Shown here piece after piece: positions 9,789 to 21,483 of a stretch of 64,000 nucleotides of DNA. Within the stretch, counting starts at the first letter, position 1. The number at the start of each line of letters is the position of its first letter. A model generated the notes under the pieces. The model searched no databases and was not told the DNA's origin. It saw only the letters and a list, made by a program, of their open reading frames with translations. This stretch comes from Pseudopyrenochaeta lycopersici. Its lineage: Eukaryota > Ascomycota > Dothideomycetes > Pleosporales > Pseudopyrenochaetaceae. Position numbers and translations under genes: made by a program. Where the stretch lies: positions 1,984,001 through 2,048,000 of the forward strand of contig NHZP01000002.1 of assembly GCA_003313425.1 (NCBI GenBank). The letters run 5' to 3'.

Positions 9789-12515
9789 TCATGCAGTCCG
9801 CTTGATATACTTGTACGCATATCCTTGGCGCTCACCGTGCTTCTCGTCTGCAATACCAACTTCTTCCCGCCCCCATTGTCTTAATAGAACCTTACCCAGC
9901 AGCTCTTTCTCTGTCTGGACCTTGCCGACGGATTCCACCCACTGTCCATCTCGTTTGCCAACAACCGTCTTGGCACGCTCTTTTAGAATCTTGCTGAGCA
10001 TGGCTGCGAGCCGCTCATCCATGGCCTTATTCACGGCTTCTACGTCCTCTTGTTGGGCGCCAAGGCGAGATTGGAGGGTACTGTTCTGTGTGCGCAGTGC
10101 GTCAAGCTGTGTTTCCAAGGCTCCAATGGTACTTTGGAGGTCCAACGAAGATTCTGATATTGACTTGAATTTCTTGTTGTCCTTCCTTAGCGCGGCGGCT
10201 TCGGATTTGATGACCTTCATGTCGGCGACCTGCTTCCGAATGATGTCGCGTAGTTTTACAATCTCGTCATCCTTGGCATTCCCTGCTGTCGTAGAGGTAG
10301 TTGCCACACTGTCGTCGTCGCAAGACTCTTCTTCAACTGATCTTTGAGTTGCTTCATCGCGGAGCTTGATTACTTCTTCTTTGGCCCGCTTCAAGTCCTT
10401 AATTAGGCGCTTCTTTTCACTTCGCTCCTGTTCAAGCAATGCACGAGCCTTTCTCACTGCATCTTCTGCTTTATCTCGCACATCTTCCATTATTGCTTCA
10501 TTTCCCTCAATGAGATCTTCGTGTTGAGCCTGCAACTCTTTGAGCTTGTGTCCAACCTCGAGCTTCGATTCTTTCATTTTTGTGATTTTCCTCTCAATGT
10601 CGGCAACGCGACGATTTGCTTCGGCATGAGCATCTTGGACCCGTTCGTTGGCGTCTTCGACATCTCGTTCAAGTCGTTCAGCATCTGTCCGGGCTTTGGC
10701 ACTGTCGCGGAGTGCTTCTGCCAGCTGTTGGCGGAGTGTGCTGACTGCGGCTTCGAGGCCTTCGATGCGGCCTTTTGAGATGTTGGAGACTTGTTCACTA
10801 TGCTCTTGTGACTCAATGTGTTGCAGTATTTGCTGGTCCTTAGTTACAAGGTCTCTACGGGCAGACTCGAGCTGAGACTGAACAGCACTGATGCGTGATT
10901 CGACATCATCTGCTACTAGAGATTGCTTATTCCTGTAGGCAAGACCAGTCCCTGTCGTGTCGAGCTCGGACTGAAGTTGGCGAATTCGGGAGTTGAGATC
11001 GAGATTGGTCTGGAAAAGTTGCTGCTTTGCAGCAATATCAGCTTGCGCGCACTCCAGCTCAAATCGTGCAGCTTGTAGATTGCCTTCAAGATCCGATATA
11101 CGTATTGTTTGGTCGCGGACCCTCGATTCCACAGCGGCGTGCGTCGCGTCCTTCCTCTGCGCGGTCTCGCGAGCGACTCTGGCCTCTTTCGTAGCCTTCT
11201 CAAGCTGTGAGTGAAGACTGTCCGCACGAGTCTGCACGGAAGAGAGCTGCTCAGCCAACTTGTTGTGATCTTCTACAGCATCCGTCTCAGTTTGTTCTTG
11301 CTGCGAGGTTGTGGCCCTCTTGTTTTGAAGCTGCTGCTCATTCGATTCCCTCAGCTGTGCTAGCTGTTCCTGGACTTGCTCTAAGATTCGGCTTTTTGCT
11401 TCCATGTCTTCATCAACTAGGCGCTTGGACTCTTCTAGCGCTTTCAGCTGACGTTCATAATCTTCGCGCTGGTTCTGTAGCTTAGCAAGATTCTGTAAAC
11501 GCATTTCCTCGCCAAATTCCTGCATCTTAGCAGTCAACGCGTCCTCTCGTATCTTCAGCTGAGCTTCAGTAGTCAAGCGAGCGGCTTCATGTTCGGCGTT
11601 CTGTTGTTCGATGCTCGACTGTAGTGTAGCCAACTTCTCTTTGTGCTTATAGTTGTCCGAACGGGCGCCTTCCAGCTCCTCACGAGTGTATGCGAGAATA
11701 GTCTCCAGTTCCGTTATGCGAGTTTTCGATACAAGATGTTGCTGTTCGAGCTGTGATTGCAGCTCCAAGATTTGGTTTCGTATCGCATCCTGCCCGCTAG
11801 TATCAATATTGGATGATTTGTGGTGAATGACCGTTTCTTGAGTAGGTTTCCGTGGCGTGTCGTAATCCTCTACTGTGGGCTGCAATGATCGTGCTTTTGG
11901 CGGCGAAGATCTCGGAACCTGCAGGAAGCTCTGCTTGGGTATATGCATAGGTGTGCCGGTCAGTGCACCTTCCATGTCTGTGTCTGGTAATGCACTTAGA
12001 AAGCTGCGAACCTTCTCATCGTTCTCCATGGACCGCTCAGAAGTTGGATTACTGTATTTACGTGCATCGGTGGCGTTGTTGGCGCGCATTGTGGGCGAGG
12101 CAGAGTGATCGTTCCGATGCGGAGACGATTCCTCTACAATTATTGCTTGGTCTCCCTCCCCCGTTGTGTCCGGCTCTTCATATTTCTCTTGCGCGGCATC
12201 CATGCGCACCTCTGTCCTTCTCAACTTCGTCTCTTTCCGTGACTTAATTTGCGCCAATGGTAGATCGGCGGTCATCCAATAAGTCATATTCATTGTAAAG
12301 TCCTCTGGACCTTCGATTTCGCTCGTATCTACGCGGTCGACTGGCGGCTCGTAGGTACCCTCCAGTTCTGTAGATTCGAATGTTGAGTTGAGACCTAGCG
12401 CATCCAGATCCATCTCATATTGCGATCCATCTTGAGACGCGCGACGCGCGGGGCTGCGCCGGGGGGAACCGAATCGCGTCGGGCTTTGGGTGTAAGACGA
12501 GTGCGTTCGTGCCAT
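9789..12515 (-). CDS. Large coiled-coil protein, possibly cytoskeletal or spindle-pole associated
   Basis: Single-exon frame of 908 residues starting at ATG 12515 (the frame extends two codons further to a TTG). Residues about 1-60 are basic and serine/arginine-rich (SPTRFGSPRRSPARR). About 75-110 has a conserved-looking EGPEDFTMNMTYWMTADLP block. From about 240 to 850 there is almost uninterrupted coiled coil rich in Glu, Gln, Lys and Leu. The C-terminus is the short basic YAYKYIKRTA. This architecture is typical of fungal microtubule-organising or spindle-pole body scaffolds, but I do not recognise the family, so any function is a guess. There are no enzymatic motifs or membrane segments. 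Confidence 0.85.
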   Translation of the reverse strand: MARTHSSYTQSPTRFGSPRRSPARRASQDGSQYEMDLDALGLNSTFESTELEGTYEPPVDRVDTSEIEGPEDFTMNMTYWMTADLPLAQIKSRKETKLRRTEVRMDAAQEKYEEPDTTGEGDQAIIVEESSPHRNDHSASPTMRANNATDARKYSNPTSERSMENDEKVRSFLSALPDTDMEGALTGTPMHIPKQSFLQVPRSSPPKARSLQPTVEDYDTPRKPTQETVIHHKSSNIDTSGQDAIRNQILELQSQLEQQHLVSKTRITELETILAYTREELEGARSDNYKHKEKLATLQSSIEQQNAEHEAARLTTEAQLKIREDALTAKMQEFGEEMRLQNLAKLQNQREDYERQLKALEESKRLVDEDMEAKSRILEQVQEQLAQLRESNEQQLQNKRATTSQQEQTETDAVEDHNKLAEQLSSVQTRADSLHSQLEKATKEARVARETAQRKDATHAAVESRVRDQTIRISDLEGNLQAARFELECAQADIAAKQQLFQTNLDLNSRIRQLQSELDTTGTGLAYRNKQSLVADDVESRISAVQSQLESARRDLVTKDQQILQHIESQEHSEQVSNISKGRIEGLEAAVSTLRQQLAEALRDSAKARTDAERLERDVEDANERVQDAHAEANRRVADIERKITKMKESKLEVGHKLKELQAQHEDLIEGNEAIMEDVRDKAEDAVRKARALLEQERSEKKRLIKDLKRAKEEVIKLRDEATQRSVEEESCDDDSVATTSTTAGNAKDDEIVKLRDIIRKQVADMKVIKSEAAALRKDNKKFKSISESSLDLQSTIGALETQLDALRTQNSTLQSRLGAQQEDVEAVNKAMDERLAAMLSKILKERAKTVVGKRDGQWVESVGKVQTEKELLGKVLLRQWGREEVGIADEKHGERQGYAYKYIKRTA

Positions 12516-13455
12516 ATTCAATCATCTGAGCAATCAAATTCGGGCACCAGGCGACGAGAAATTGTTTAAGAATTGTTGTGCAGCGGTTGAGTGTGTGTTT
12601 GTTGTGGAAACGCGCTCCCCGACACTAGCGCGACGCACGGAAGCGGAGTTAGTGAATGCTGGCTCTGAACTCCGACCACTTTCACATTACTTTACTTATG
12701 GTTGCCCAATTGCTACCTTATCTGATACTCAAGTAGCTACCCAATATGATTTCGCTAACTTGCGTATGGATGTGGTTCCGTTATTTACCCTTATTCTCAA
12801 GACCACCCTACAAAACAAAATGACGAAAGGAGGTCTCTCCCACACCCATCACCGTATGCCAGAGTCTTTTTTTTTTTTTTGGAATTCTCAGACAAAAGCT
12901 TTGATTTCAGGAGCCCATAACGTCCGTACAGTTTTCCCTGTCAGCCACTCTATTTTCGGCTTCTGCACGAAGTATCATCGCCGCCATTGTCTACATATGT
13001 GTTCACGCAACCATTCACCATCCTCTCGTTTTCTGCTTCTTTTCTTCACAAAATCAAATTTATTTATGTTTGGTGTTATCCGCATGGTGTAGTATTTTTA
13101 GGTCATTTATGATTACTTAGGGCCATCCGTGCCCAAGTGGTCGATCATTCGATCATGGTTCGGTGATCTACCTGTCACAAGCCTCAAAAGATCGCGGGGA
13201 GCCGCTGCGAGATCCAATGTGGAACGATAACCGAGATCGTGGGAGATTTTACGGGATTGCCTAGTGACGTTTGTTCTTTGGAATGAGAGCATTATCGATA
13301 GCCTGTGATTTTTAATAGCACTAGGTGGTTGCTGGAAAGTAAAGGTGTCTAGTATTCGATCCTGCCATTGTCACACTGGTTTGAGAATACATCCCTACTG
13401 CTTCGAGTCTCTCCCAAATCATGTATCCGTCTCCATAGTACTAAAATCAAATCTA
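12516..13455. other. Intergenic region
   Basis: 5' flank of the coiled-coil gene and 3' flank of the aminopeptidase gene. It contains a poly-T run near 12870. A 176-codon + strand frame at 12562-13092 has no family features and spans the poly-T run. No RNA gene is seen. Confidence 0.5.
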
Positions 13456-15479
13456 CTACTTGAATTCCGCATCCACACTCTCAAAATTCTCCAAAAAGCT
13501 CTGGAAAGTGAAAACACCTAGGCCAGGATCCAGACTTCCTGTTGTCGCACGAATAGAATGCATACTCAACTGCGGAATACCACAATCGATTGCCCTGATA
13601 CCGGTCGAAGCACTCAGCATCGGCCCAACCGTTCCTCCACTCCTGCTATCATTCCTGATCTGGAAAACTTGCAACTTCGGATCGACCTTACGGACACCAA
13701 TGTCGCGATCAATACAGCGCTGCAAGACCGTGGTTGACACAGCATCAGTAGTCATATGCGCGTTGGAGTCTGCAGAAACGGCGGGGCCGATGTTGAGGCG
13801 CGGAGAGTGATTCTCCAGGTATGCGTTCAGGAAGTTGGGGTTCACAGCGTGGATGACGTCGCTGGAGACAAGGAACGAATTTGCGTATGTCCTACTTAGC
13901 GTACCCTTAACTTTGCCGCCATCAGCGAACTCTTCGACGATGCGCTCCATGATGCTAGGCAAGAAGTTGCCGCGCGCGCCTTGACGGAGGAGGGAGCCGA
14001 CCTCTTCGTCATCGAAAAGAGCTACGACGCGAATCTGGGAGGAACTAGAAAGAGAGGAGCTGGAGTTCAGGAGAGCTTGTACGGCGGCCCATGAGCATAG
14101 CTTGTCATCGATGCGCCCCGCGAAAATAAACTCGCGGGCGAGACCACCGGTTTGGGCGGGCTGTGTATCGAAAAGTTCGAGTTCCCAGTTGACAATTGAA
14201 GAAACTATTGAATGTTAGTGCCTGAGTAGCTTGCAGATGCCCGAATAACTTCGCCGTTCTTCGTACATGTTCATCAACAAGTACCAAATTTGCTGGAGTC
14301 ATCTGACAAAACTTACAATCTGTAATACCCAGTTCGCCAGAAATTGCCTTCACGAGCCTCTCAGGCTGCGTGGCGGCGAAGGTGCCCTCTCCACCAAGTA
14401 CGCTGGCCTTCCAGTCTGCCCCATTCTCGCTCGCTGAGCCGCCGAAATCGGAATTGTCAAGGCCGACTACGGGCACCATCTGTGTCTCTTTGTTGAATGG
14501 GCCATTCGCAGCAGCACCAAAATGGGGTGCCAGCGTCGGTATCCTTGCAATCGGCCAGTCCAGCTTGACCAGCTTGGTTACAATTTTGCCGTTTTCTCGA
14601 ACGAGCACGCGTCCACCGATTCCAAGGTCTCGATCCCACCATGTGTCGGACAACGCACCGCCATATGGCGCAACGCCAAGTTGTACATATCCGGCCTTGG
14701 TCCGAAGTTTAGGAATAGGTTTCAATTTTGCCGTGAGCGCATCGATATGGCCAGCCACGATGGTGGCGCCGTTGCCTGCGGTGTAGCCACTGCCGATCGC
14801 GAAGGCGATGAGTGAGGTTCCATTGCGCTCCACATAGTACTGTATACAAATTAGCCCTAAAGTCTTCGTGGAGCTTCGGAACGGCCATGGCGTTTGCCAT
14901 ACTGGTACACACCTTGCCTCCAGCCTCAAGATCCCACGTGTCGCGCTCAGACAGCTTCTTGTATCCATCCTTTTCGAGATCCTTTGCCACAGCATCGACA
15001 GCATGGAACACAGTAGGATTACCAGTCATGAAGTCGGTGAAGGGTTTCGTGTATTTCTCCGGTCCCTCTTTCGCACGTATGGGCGTTGGGACTGGGTGCC
15101 AACTATGCGAAGGCGCCAGTCGTGCCTCCTTAGGCTGGTCATGCTTGACAGGAGGCGGCGGCACCTCTGGGATCTTTGGTGGCACTGGCGGTGGGTTCTG
15201 ATGTCTCGACGGCGTAGGGTAGTGATAACTGTCTTCGTCGTCGACGTCAATCAGGTTTGGGTATGGTGCCGCGATGCTGTGTCGATTTCTGAAGTCATAC
15301 TGTACTTCTCTAATCTTTCCGCCTCTTTCCAGTACCCGTGGCCGATACGCAACAGACGTAGTGGTGTGAGAGCGCGAGAGCGTCGAGTACGAATGTCGTA
15401 ATGGTCGGGGTGGCGAAGGATCCGAGTAGAGATCAGCATTCGAAGCTGTTTTACGAATCGTAGGGTGATTCTTCGTCAT
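13456..15479 (-). CDS. M18 metallo-aminopeptidase, vacuolar Ape1/Lap4 type
   Basis: Three exons: 14913-15479, 14317-14839 and 13456-14204, with introns 14840-14912 (73 nt) and 14205-14316 (112 nt). The 612 residues are in frame throughout. M18 zinc aminopeptidases remove N-terminal acidic or neutral residues; the Ape1 branch is delivered to the vacuole by the Cvt/autophagy route. Motifs in order: GNPTVFHAVDAVAKDLE, YYVERNGTSLIAFAIG, the metal-binding GHIDALT, GVAPYGGALSDTWWDRDLGIGGR, RIPTLAPHFG, the metal-binding GRIDDKLCSW, FDDEEVGSLLRQGA with its catalytic Glu pair, SADSNAHMTTDA and MHSIRATTGSLDPG. The first ~110 residues are Pro/Ser/Arg-rich and disordered, longer than in yeast Ape1. Whether they act as a Cvt propeptide is unknown. 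Confidence 0.93.
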
Positions 15480-16120
15480 CTTGATGGCTTGGTACGATTG
15501 TGAATAGGGGTTCTGACTGGGCTTGCAAAGAAAGTGAAAGTCGGAGAGTTAGGCTGAATGTGGTGTTGTAGTTATCAAGCTCCCGCCACCCATGCAAGGC
15601 AGCCGCAGGGAGCTATCTGAAACCGGAATGCCCGCATAACTACGACCAGGTAGCTCAGCCTGACAGATCCAGAACCCTGCTTTTCCTTCACAACAGAGGC
15701 ACTCAATACATAGCGAACAGGCTATGAAGTCAGTCTACGTTCTTTAGATAGTAATGAGTTGAAGCCATGACCTGTGAATACCGCGAAATGGGCTCTTGTG
15801 CTTGAATTGATCCTATCTTGCGTACATAAACATCACGTGCTATAAATTCAGCACAACTTGCACAACCCATACTGCCTATAACTCCACCATAATGCCGCAA
15901 AACTCTCAAGGTCAGGCCGTCAAACGCCGACAAGTGGCTGCTTCGAGCGGACTTGAGCACTGTGCCCAAAAGCAAGGAATTGATTTGTATCTGAAAAACA
16001 GGCGAGAATTCATGAATCGTCCGGCTCCAGCACCGTACATCGTAACGCAATTCAAGCAAGTGTGAAAGTGGCTCTTAAAAGGAGTCCCAATCTGAACAAT
16101 CTGTGCATAAATCCGAGGGA
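15480..16120. other. Intergenic region
   Basis: Upstream of the aminopeptidase and downstream of the Glc8-like gene. A 56-codon + strand ORF starting at 15892 (MPQNSQGQAVKRRQ) and a 109-codon - strand ORF overlap each other and match nothing I know. I make no gene call. Confidence 0.45.
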
Positions 16121-17010
16121 CTATTGGCCATTTGGAAGCGGGGGTGCCCTTGATGGGTCCTGTTCTTCATCTTCGTCGGCATCTTCAGGGTGACTACATT
16201 CTTGTTAGCCTGAAAACCTGCAGGTTGTAAAGCCGCACCTACCCAAGGAGATCCTTGACATTCCTCATCTCGTAGTGCTTCTTTCGCATCTGCTCGAACT
16301 TGCGGTGCTTGTCCTTCTCCTCTTGCGTCGCATTCGGGAGAAGCTCCCCGTGGTAGCCCGCGTCGGCATCGGTGTCTTGCTCGACCATAACCCGCTTCTC
16401 GCTCTCGGGCGTCTGAGATGCTTGCGCAACCAACTCCGGCTCGCCGAGATCGAAATCAGGGATGTCATCAATCTTGGGTTTCCGCTTCGGCTTGTCGTCA
16501 AGTTCGTCTACCCGGAGTTCCTCTGCATTCAGCATCTCAATCTCTTCTTCATCCTCGGCCGGGTCGTACTGCTTAGCATACGGTGTCTTCGGTTCATCGA
16601 TCTTCATAGTGCTGTCGCGATTTTGCTCATTCAAATACAGATTGGCCTCATCCCACTTCAATTGCGGATTGCTTTCGTCAAGGTGATTGGCGCCTGACTG
16701 GCGCCGCGAGCCAGGGCCACGAGGGTTTGAGGACGAGCGACGGTGCCCTCCAGCATTGCGCAAGGTGTTTTCCAAGACAATCTCCTTCTCCGACAATTCG
16801 CGGCCGAGCTGGGGTCGCTCGGATATCGGGCTCGTAGCAGGAGGAGCTTCGCTCGTGGGCGATGCCTGTGAGTTTGAGCGGTATGAGCTCGAGTTCTTGA
16901 GGATGCCTGGGCTTGTTAGCTCTGGAGTTGGAATCGCGGGGTACCGACTTGCCCTTGGGTCGCTCAGGATGCGAACTCGGTGAGTGCAGCTGGGGTGAAT
17001 GTGCAGTCAT
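16121..17010 (-). CDS. GLC8: Protein phosphatase inhibitor-2 / Glc8-type PP1 regulator
   Basis: Three exons: 16953-17010, 16243-16906 and 16121-16193, giving 264 residues. Intron 1 (16907-16952, 46 nt) must use a GC donor (GG|GCAAGT) with CAG acceptor to make the conserved PKGILKNS. Intron 2 (16194-16242, 49 nt; GTAGGT...TGTAG) joins DLLG to the acidic tail [14 protein letters not shown]. Family signatures: KGILKNS near the N-terminus (PP1-binding in inhibitor-2), [29 protein letters not shown] (the GSK3/Pho85-type threonine site) and [14 protein letters not shown], the helix that covers the PP1 active site. Inhibitor-2/Glc8 proteins bind the PP1 catalytic subunit and modulate its maturation. 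Total coding length is divisible by three only with both introns removed. Confidence 0.9.
16907..16952 (-). other. GC-AG intron in the GLC8-like gene
   Basis: On the minus strand the donor reads AAGG|GCAAGT and the acceptor GAGCTAACAAGCCCAG, with an ideal branch site (GCTAAC). No GT donor nearby restores the phase needed for PKGILKNS. Confidence 0.75.
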
Positions 17011-18925
17011 TGTTGGTATGTTGGCGGCGGGTATAGGAGAGTCGTTGTGGTGGTGTACTGCGTGTGTTGTGGTTTAGGCAAGGGCGTGATTGTTCGGTGG
17101 TGGACGGCCGCAATGTGGGGTGATGCAACGATGCTGGCGAGCTGCGCTTTCGGCGACAGTGTATGTGGTCGGAGCGAGGGAAGAACGCGGAGGCCGATAT
17201 GTGATGAAGGCGTCGGCGACGTGCTGGTGTAGGTCGCCGAGGCAAGCGCGACTGACGATGGCGATGTGGAGGGGCTGCGTTGTCTGGGTGAAGAAGCTAA
17301 TGGATGGAGATGGTGGAATGACGTAGCAAAGCGCCCGCTTCAACTGAAAGCGTTTGCATGCAGGTGCTGGCAAGCTTATATTCCCCAGCCATGCTATTCC
17401 TCCGTAAATCTCATGTGGCTGCCTCGCAGGCGGCAGGCGAAATCACAGTTGGAGGACTGCGTCCAACCACTCATATCCTGGAGGCATCCGAAAGATGGCC
17501 TTGCATGTGTCTGGTGCCTCGTGTCGATCGCTGATCACCGTGGGAACATCGCCAGCCACATGTATGCTCGCATCAACCCCATGTAGCTACTCTGTGCCTG
17601 TACAATTCAAGTGCAGGCGATACGGCTATTCGTGCGGCATGATGGTTACCTGTCTCTTTGTTCCGCGGATATGCGTTTATTGGCATGTCGAACTTGCTTT
17701 GTCTACTCAAAGACAGCCGTCGACTACTTGACAGCTGCCAATCAACGCACACAAACACTGCTAAGGCTATCCAGAGGCTATCCAGAGCACTATTCTGGAG
17801 TGTTCTATGAGAAGGGAACGAGACTCGGACAACTCCGCCTCTAGCCCAAACATGAAGGGAACGCAACTTCACTTAGACTTGGCACGTACAGCTAGGAAAC
17901 ACTCATGGAAATTCGTGGGACCTAGCTTGTGACTATGAAGATACGGTCACAATGCACATCTTTGGGGAGTTGAGATCTCCATAGGTACTCATTGCCGACC
18001 CGTCTGCCTGAACATTGAACTTTCGCAGCTTGGGTGAAAAGACAAATTGCTTGATGGCTACACAGTGGTCCTGTTGGGCATCACCTTTTCAATCAGCGAA
18101 GCTCCACAGAGAACATGATGAACGGATTGCATGTGGTCAGCTTCAGACTTTGCCTTGCAGCTTCATGCTCAACCAAGAAATCGCAATCGCGACAGTGTAG
18201 GCCTGGCTGAGGCTCAGACTACCAGAAGTGGTCCAGAGGACCGGGTCATCCCAATATGTGGTACAAGAAATACAAGTAGGTACACATACACAGGAAGACT
18301 AATGGCTTGCAGCCTCAATCGCGTCAGGCGCGTGATAAAAAAAATGTCCCTGCTTTCAGGTCATCACCGCATCATGGAAGCCGCAGAGGCGGCCCTCGTG
18401 ATGATGGTTTTAGAAGAGGGTTGGCTCCTTCTGGGCCAGTTATCGGAGTTGCCAGCTGAGTGAGAATGAGTCGAGCTGGCAATGATTTGAGTTACAGGCC
18501 GGTGTTGAAGAAGAAAGGAATGACGGGCAGCGCGCACGCGAAGAGATTGCAAGCTCGCGGATGACTAAGGCTGGCAGCCGCGGAAGGCGCGCGCTTGAGC
18601 AACCATCCTAGGCAAGTGCCAACCTCTCAAACGTTTTCTCTAGACAAACCACTACGCACCATTGCAATCAATACCTCCCGCCACACTTAACCGCCGCTCA
18701 GCATCAACCCTTCCTCCATCACTCGACAGCAATCCGCCCGCCGCACGCTCCCACACGCGCCCCTCGACACGACTCTTGCACCAGCACACATCCCCGCATA
18801 ACGACTGACCTTGGCCGTTGGCCCGCCCGCTTCATTCTGTTGCTTGTTCGCTCGTTTATCCCACCAAGCCCAGGACAGAGCAGGCTTGACTCGCTGCTTT
18901 CTTTCTTTTCTTGACGTTGCTCTCA
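17011..18925. other. Intergenic region between divergent genes
   Basis: Separates the Glc8-like gene (minus) from the eIF4E gene (plus), so it holds both promoters. The last ~300 bp are C- and T-rich, as is common in fungal promoters and 5' UTRs. Several 60-110-codon ORFs overlap on both strands without family signal. Confidence 0.5.
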
Positions 18926-20114
18926 ATGGATAACAGGGAGAATCTGTGGACCCGGCGCTCCAAGTATGCTCGCTTCGTCCCCGCATCTTCTCGTTTCAAG
19001 ACTGACGGCACGCAACAGCACCAGCAAGCTCTCCCTGTCCATGTCGCATTCCGAAAACCCCGGCGACAAGACCGAGCCTCCCCAGCGCACATTCTCCGCG
19101 ACGAAGCGATTCGGTGGCGACTCATCCCACGGTGGTAGGAACCCGTTTAATGCCATCCCGCCATTGACGCCCGGTGGGCTGGCTTCCCCAACGACCGGCG
19201 GCTCGACTGCGTTTGGCCTCGGCTCGGGTGCATTTGCATCGTTTGGGTCTGCAGCCAAGACTCCAAAGACACCTGGGACGGCCTTCGACTTCAAGTCAGC
19301 CGCCATGTCTGCCAATGCGCCCGCAACCCCGTCCGAAAAGAAGGATAAGCCCGTGCACAAAGCTGTCAATAGCACACGCAAAGAGTCGATATCCACACCT
19401 ACTATACCAGAAGACACCACGAGCTCCTCAGCGCCATTAGACCCCGGCGTGACGTGGACTCTTAAATCCACCTGGGTTGTCTGGTACCGCCCACCAACGC
19501 CCAAGAACACCGACTATGAAAAGTCAATAGTCCCAATCATTAGGTTCAGCACTGTTCAAGACTTTTGGAAGGTTTTTGTCCACCTCAAAAAGCCTTCAAC
19601 CCTGCCTTCAGTCTCGGATTACCACGTTTTCAAGGAAGGCATTCGGCCCGTGTGGGAGGACGAAGAAAATAAGCGGGGCGGCAAGTGGATCATGCGCCTG
19701 AAAAAGGGCGTTGCAGACTTCTACTGGCAAGAGTTGCTCATGGCCCTCGTTGGTGATTGGTTCATGGAGGCCAGAGAGGAAGTCTGTGGCTTCGTCCTCA
19801 GCGTGAGGAGCGGCGAGGACGTCCTCAGTATATGGACCAAGAACGACGGTGGGCGCAACATCAAAATACGGTAAGCAATTACTGCTTCTTTAATACCATT
19901 CGCTTTGCTTACGTATATTTCTAGGGAGACGATAAAGCGTGTCCTTGAGCTTCCAGAGGGCACCAACATCGTCTGGCGAAGCCACGATGATAGTATCGCG
20001 CAAAGATCGGCTATTGATCAAGCTCGTTACGAGAAGAACCAACAGGGCCATGAGAAACGGAGAGTTACTTCCACGGACGAGTCGCAACGAGACAAATCCA
20101 ATGTGGGGTCATAG
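18926..20114 (+). CDS. eIF4E-family cap-binding protein, class II (4EHP-like)
   Basis: Three exons: 18926-18963, 19019-19870 and 19925-20114 (359 residues). Introns are 18964-19018 (55 nt; GTATGC, branch GACTGAC, CAACAG) and 19871-19924 (54 nt). The 38-nt first exon encodes MDNRENLWTRRS and splices to NTSKLSLSMS, a typical start for this fungal branch. A long Ser/Thr/Pro/Gly-rich N-terminus (about 1-170) precedes the eIF4E fold: WTLKSTWVVWYRPP, FSTVQDFWKVFVHLKKPS, VFKEGIRPVWED (cap-stacking Trp), GGKWIMRLKKGVADFYWQELLMALVGDWF and EEVCGFVLSVRSGEDVLSIWTK. One of the two cap-stacking Trp positions appears to be non-Trp (SDYHVF), which is the class II hallmark. It probably acts in translational control or repression. 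Confidence 0.9.
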
Positions 20115-21483
20115 TTTCCGCTTCGACTTCCGTTGTCCAACCACCGCTGACACATTCGTGGCGCCCGTTGTCGGGAAAGAGCAGCATCTGGTAATCACAT
20201 CGAGGATGAACGGACGGGGATCACGAAATGAATTGAATACAACGGAATTCCGGGTGTCTCCACGAAGCTTGTCGTTGAGAACTGCTTCCACACCGTCTAG
20301 TATTCATGCTCCACCTCTTACCTATCTCCGTGCCCCGCCCGGACCTGCCGATCCGCCGGGTACTACTTCTCTTCCTGGCTATCATTCGCCACCTGCTGGC
20401 AGTACGCCTTTCAGCAATATTTCGCTTGATCTTGCGATTTTGCCCAAGCTTATCTGCTTGCTGATCTCGTTGGGCTTTTGCTTGACTGTGCAATCAGGTC
20501 ACGTAGGCCCAATCTCACCCTCCTAGTCTTGGTCCTAGGCTCAACCACGGTCAACAACAAATATCTTACAATATCCCGTGACAGCAGCCTCGTCTACAGA
20601 AGCACCATGAGCTTAGGCGTTCGCTCCCAAACGTTGGTCTTGATCCTTCGATTTTCGCGGACGCAGCGTTGAACACGGCATGCACTATGAAACATTGATG
20701 CAAATGATGATCCGCAGGCTCCACCATTGCTTCTCTTGTCAGCAAACGTGGTAACGTGGACAGTGGAACAAGCTCCAGCGGTACAAGTCCTGTAGCGAGA
20801 CCCAGTTGATTTCGTCTATTGTTTTCTAATTTTAATAGGCACTACGGCGCACTTAAGGCAGCATCTTGGGTAGCCAGCATGGAGTTTTGCATATTGCCCG
20901 GCGGGTGGTGTTCTTTTAATTCTTGCATATTGTACTTTATATACTGTGTTTGGGTTATTAGCTTGCGATTGTGCTTGGATGATGGCTCTGGGTGACGCGT
21001 TCTACCGAATGCAACCAATGTGGCAATGGAATCATGGAGACGGATCCTGGATCAGGCAATGCTTCTGATTTGAGGCTTCATAATTTATTTGCCACCTGAT
21101 CGCTCAATAGCCTTGCTGCCACCTGTGTTGTTAAGCCGTAATTCTTTGAGTGTCGACGTCAAAGGGCACGGACCATGTCGCTGAACCTCACCTTCTGATT
21201 CCAAGTAGCTTTACCTACGTCTGCCCCGCCGCACGGCAGTACGCGCTGTGTCTTTGCCTTTGGCTTCTTCAGACGAGCTGGAGCTCTGAAGCTATGCCAC
21301 TCGCTCGCTTCGCCTCCGCAATGCCACTCCAATGATCTCCAACATCCTAGACGGAATCCAAGCTTTCGCCGGAGAGCTGCTCGGAACCGCGCCTGCACAC
21401 GTACGCCAGCTTTCTTTGCCTCGAGTCAGAGACCTGCTGTTCGCACAACTCTGACTGCTATTACTGTCTCCTCCAATAAAGCG
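20115..21483. other. Intergenic region
   Basis: 3' flank of the eIF4E gene and 5' flank of the SUMO protease. A 39-codon ORF starting at ATG 21333 (MISNILDGIQAFAGELLG) lies just upstream of the protease start. It could be an upstream ORF or part of an unrecognised first exon. The rest shows nothing. Confidence 0.45.

Noticed and set aside
12562..13092. 176-codon + strand ORF
   Set aside because: Low-complexity composition, spans a poly-T run, no domain, lies in the 5' flank of the coiled-coil gene.
13116..13185. Possible tRNA (CCGTGCCCAAGTGGTCGATC resembles an A-box)
   Set aside because: No matching B-box or acceptor stem could be folded nearby.
15730..16059. 109-codon - strand ORF
   Set aside because: No family match; lies between two well-supported genes and overlaps an equally plausible short + strand ORF.
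19939..20526. 195-codon + strand ORF overlapping the last eIF4E exon
   Set aside because: Its first part is an out-of-frame shadow of that exon and the rest is 3' flank.
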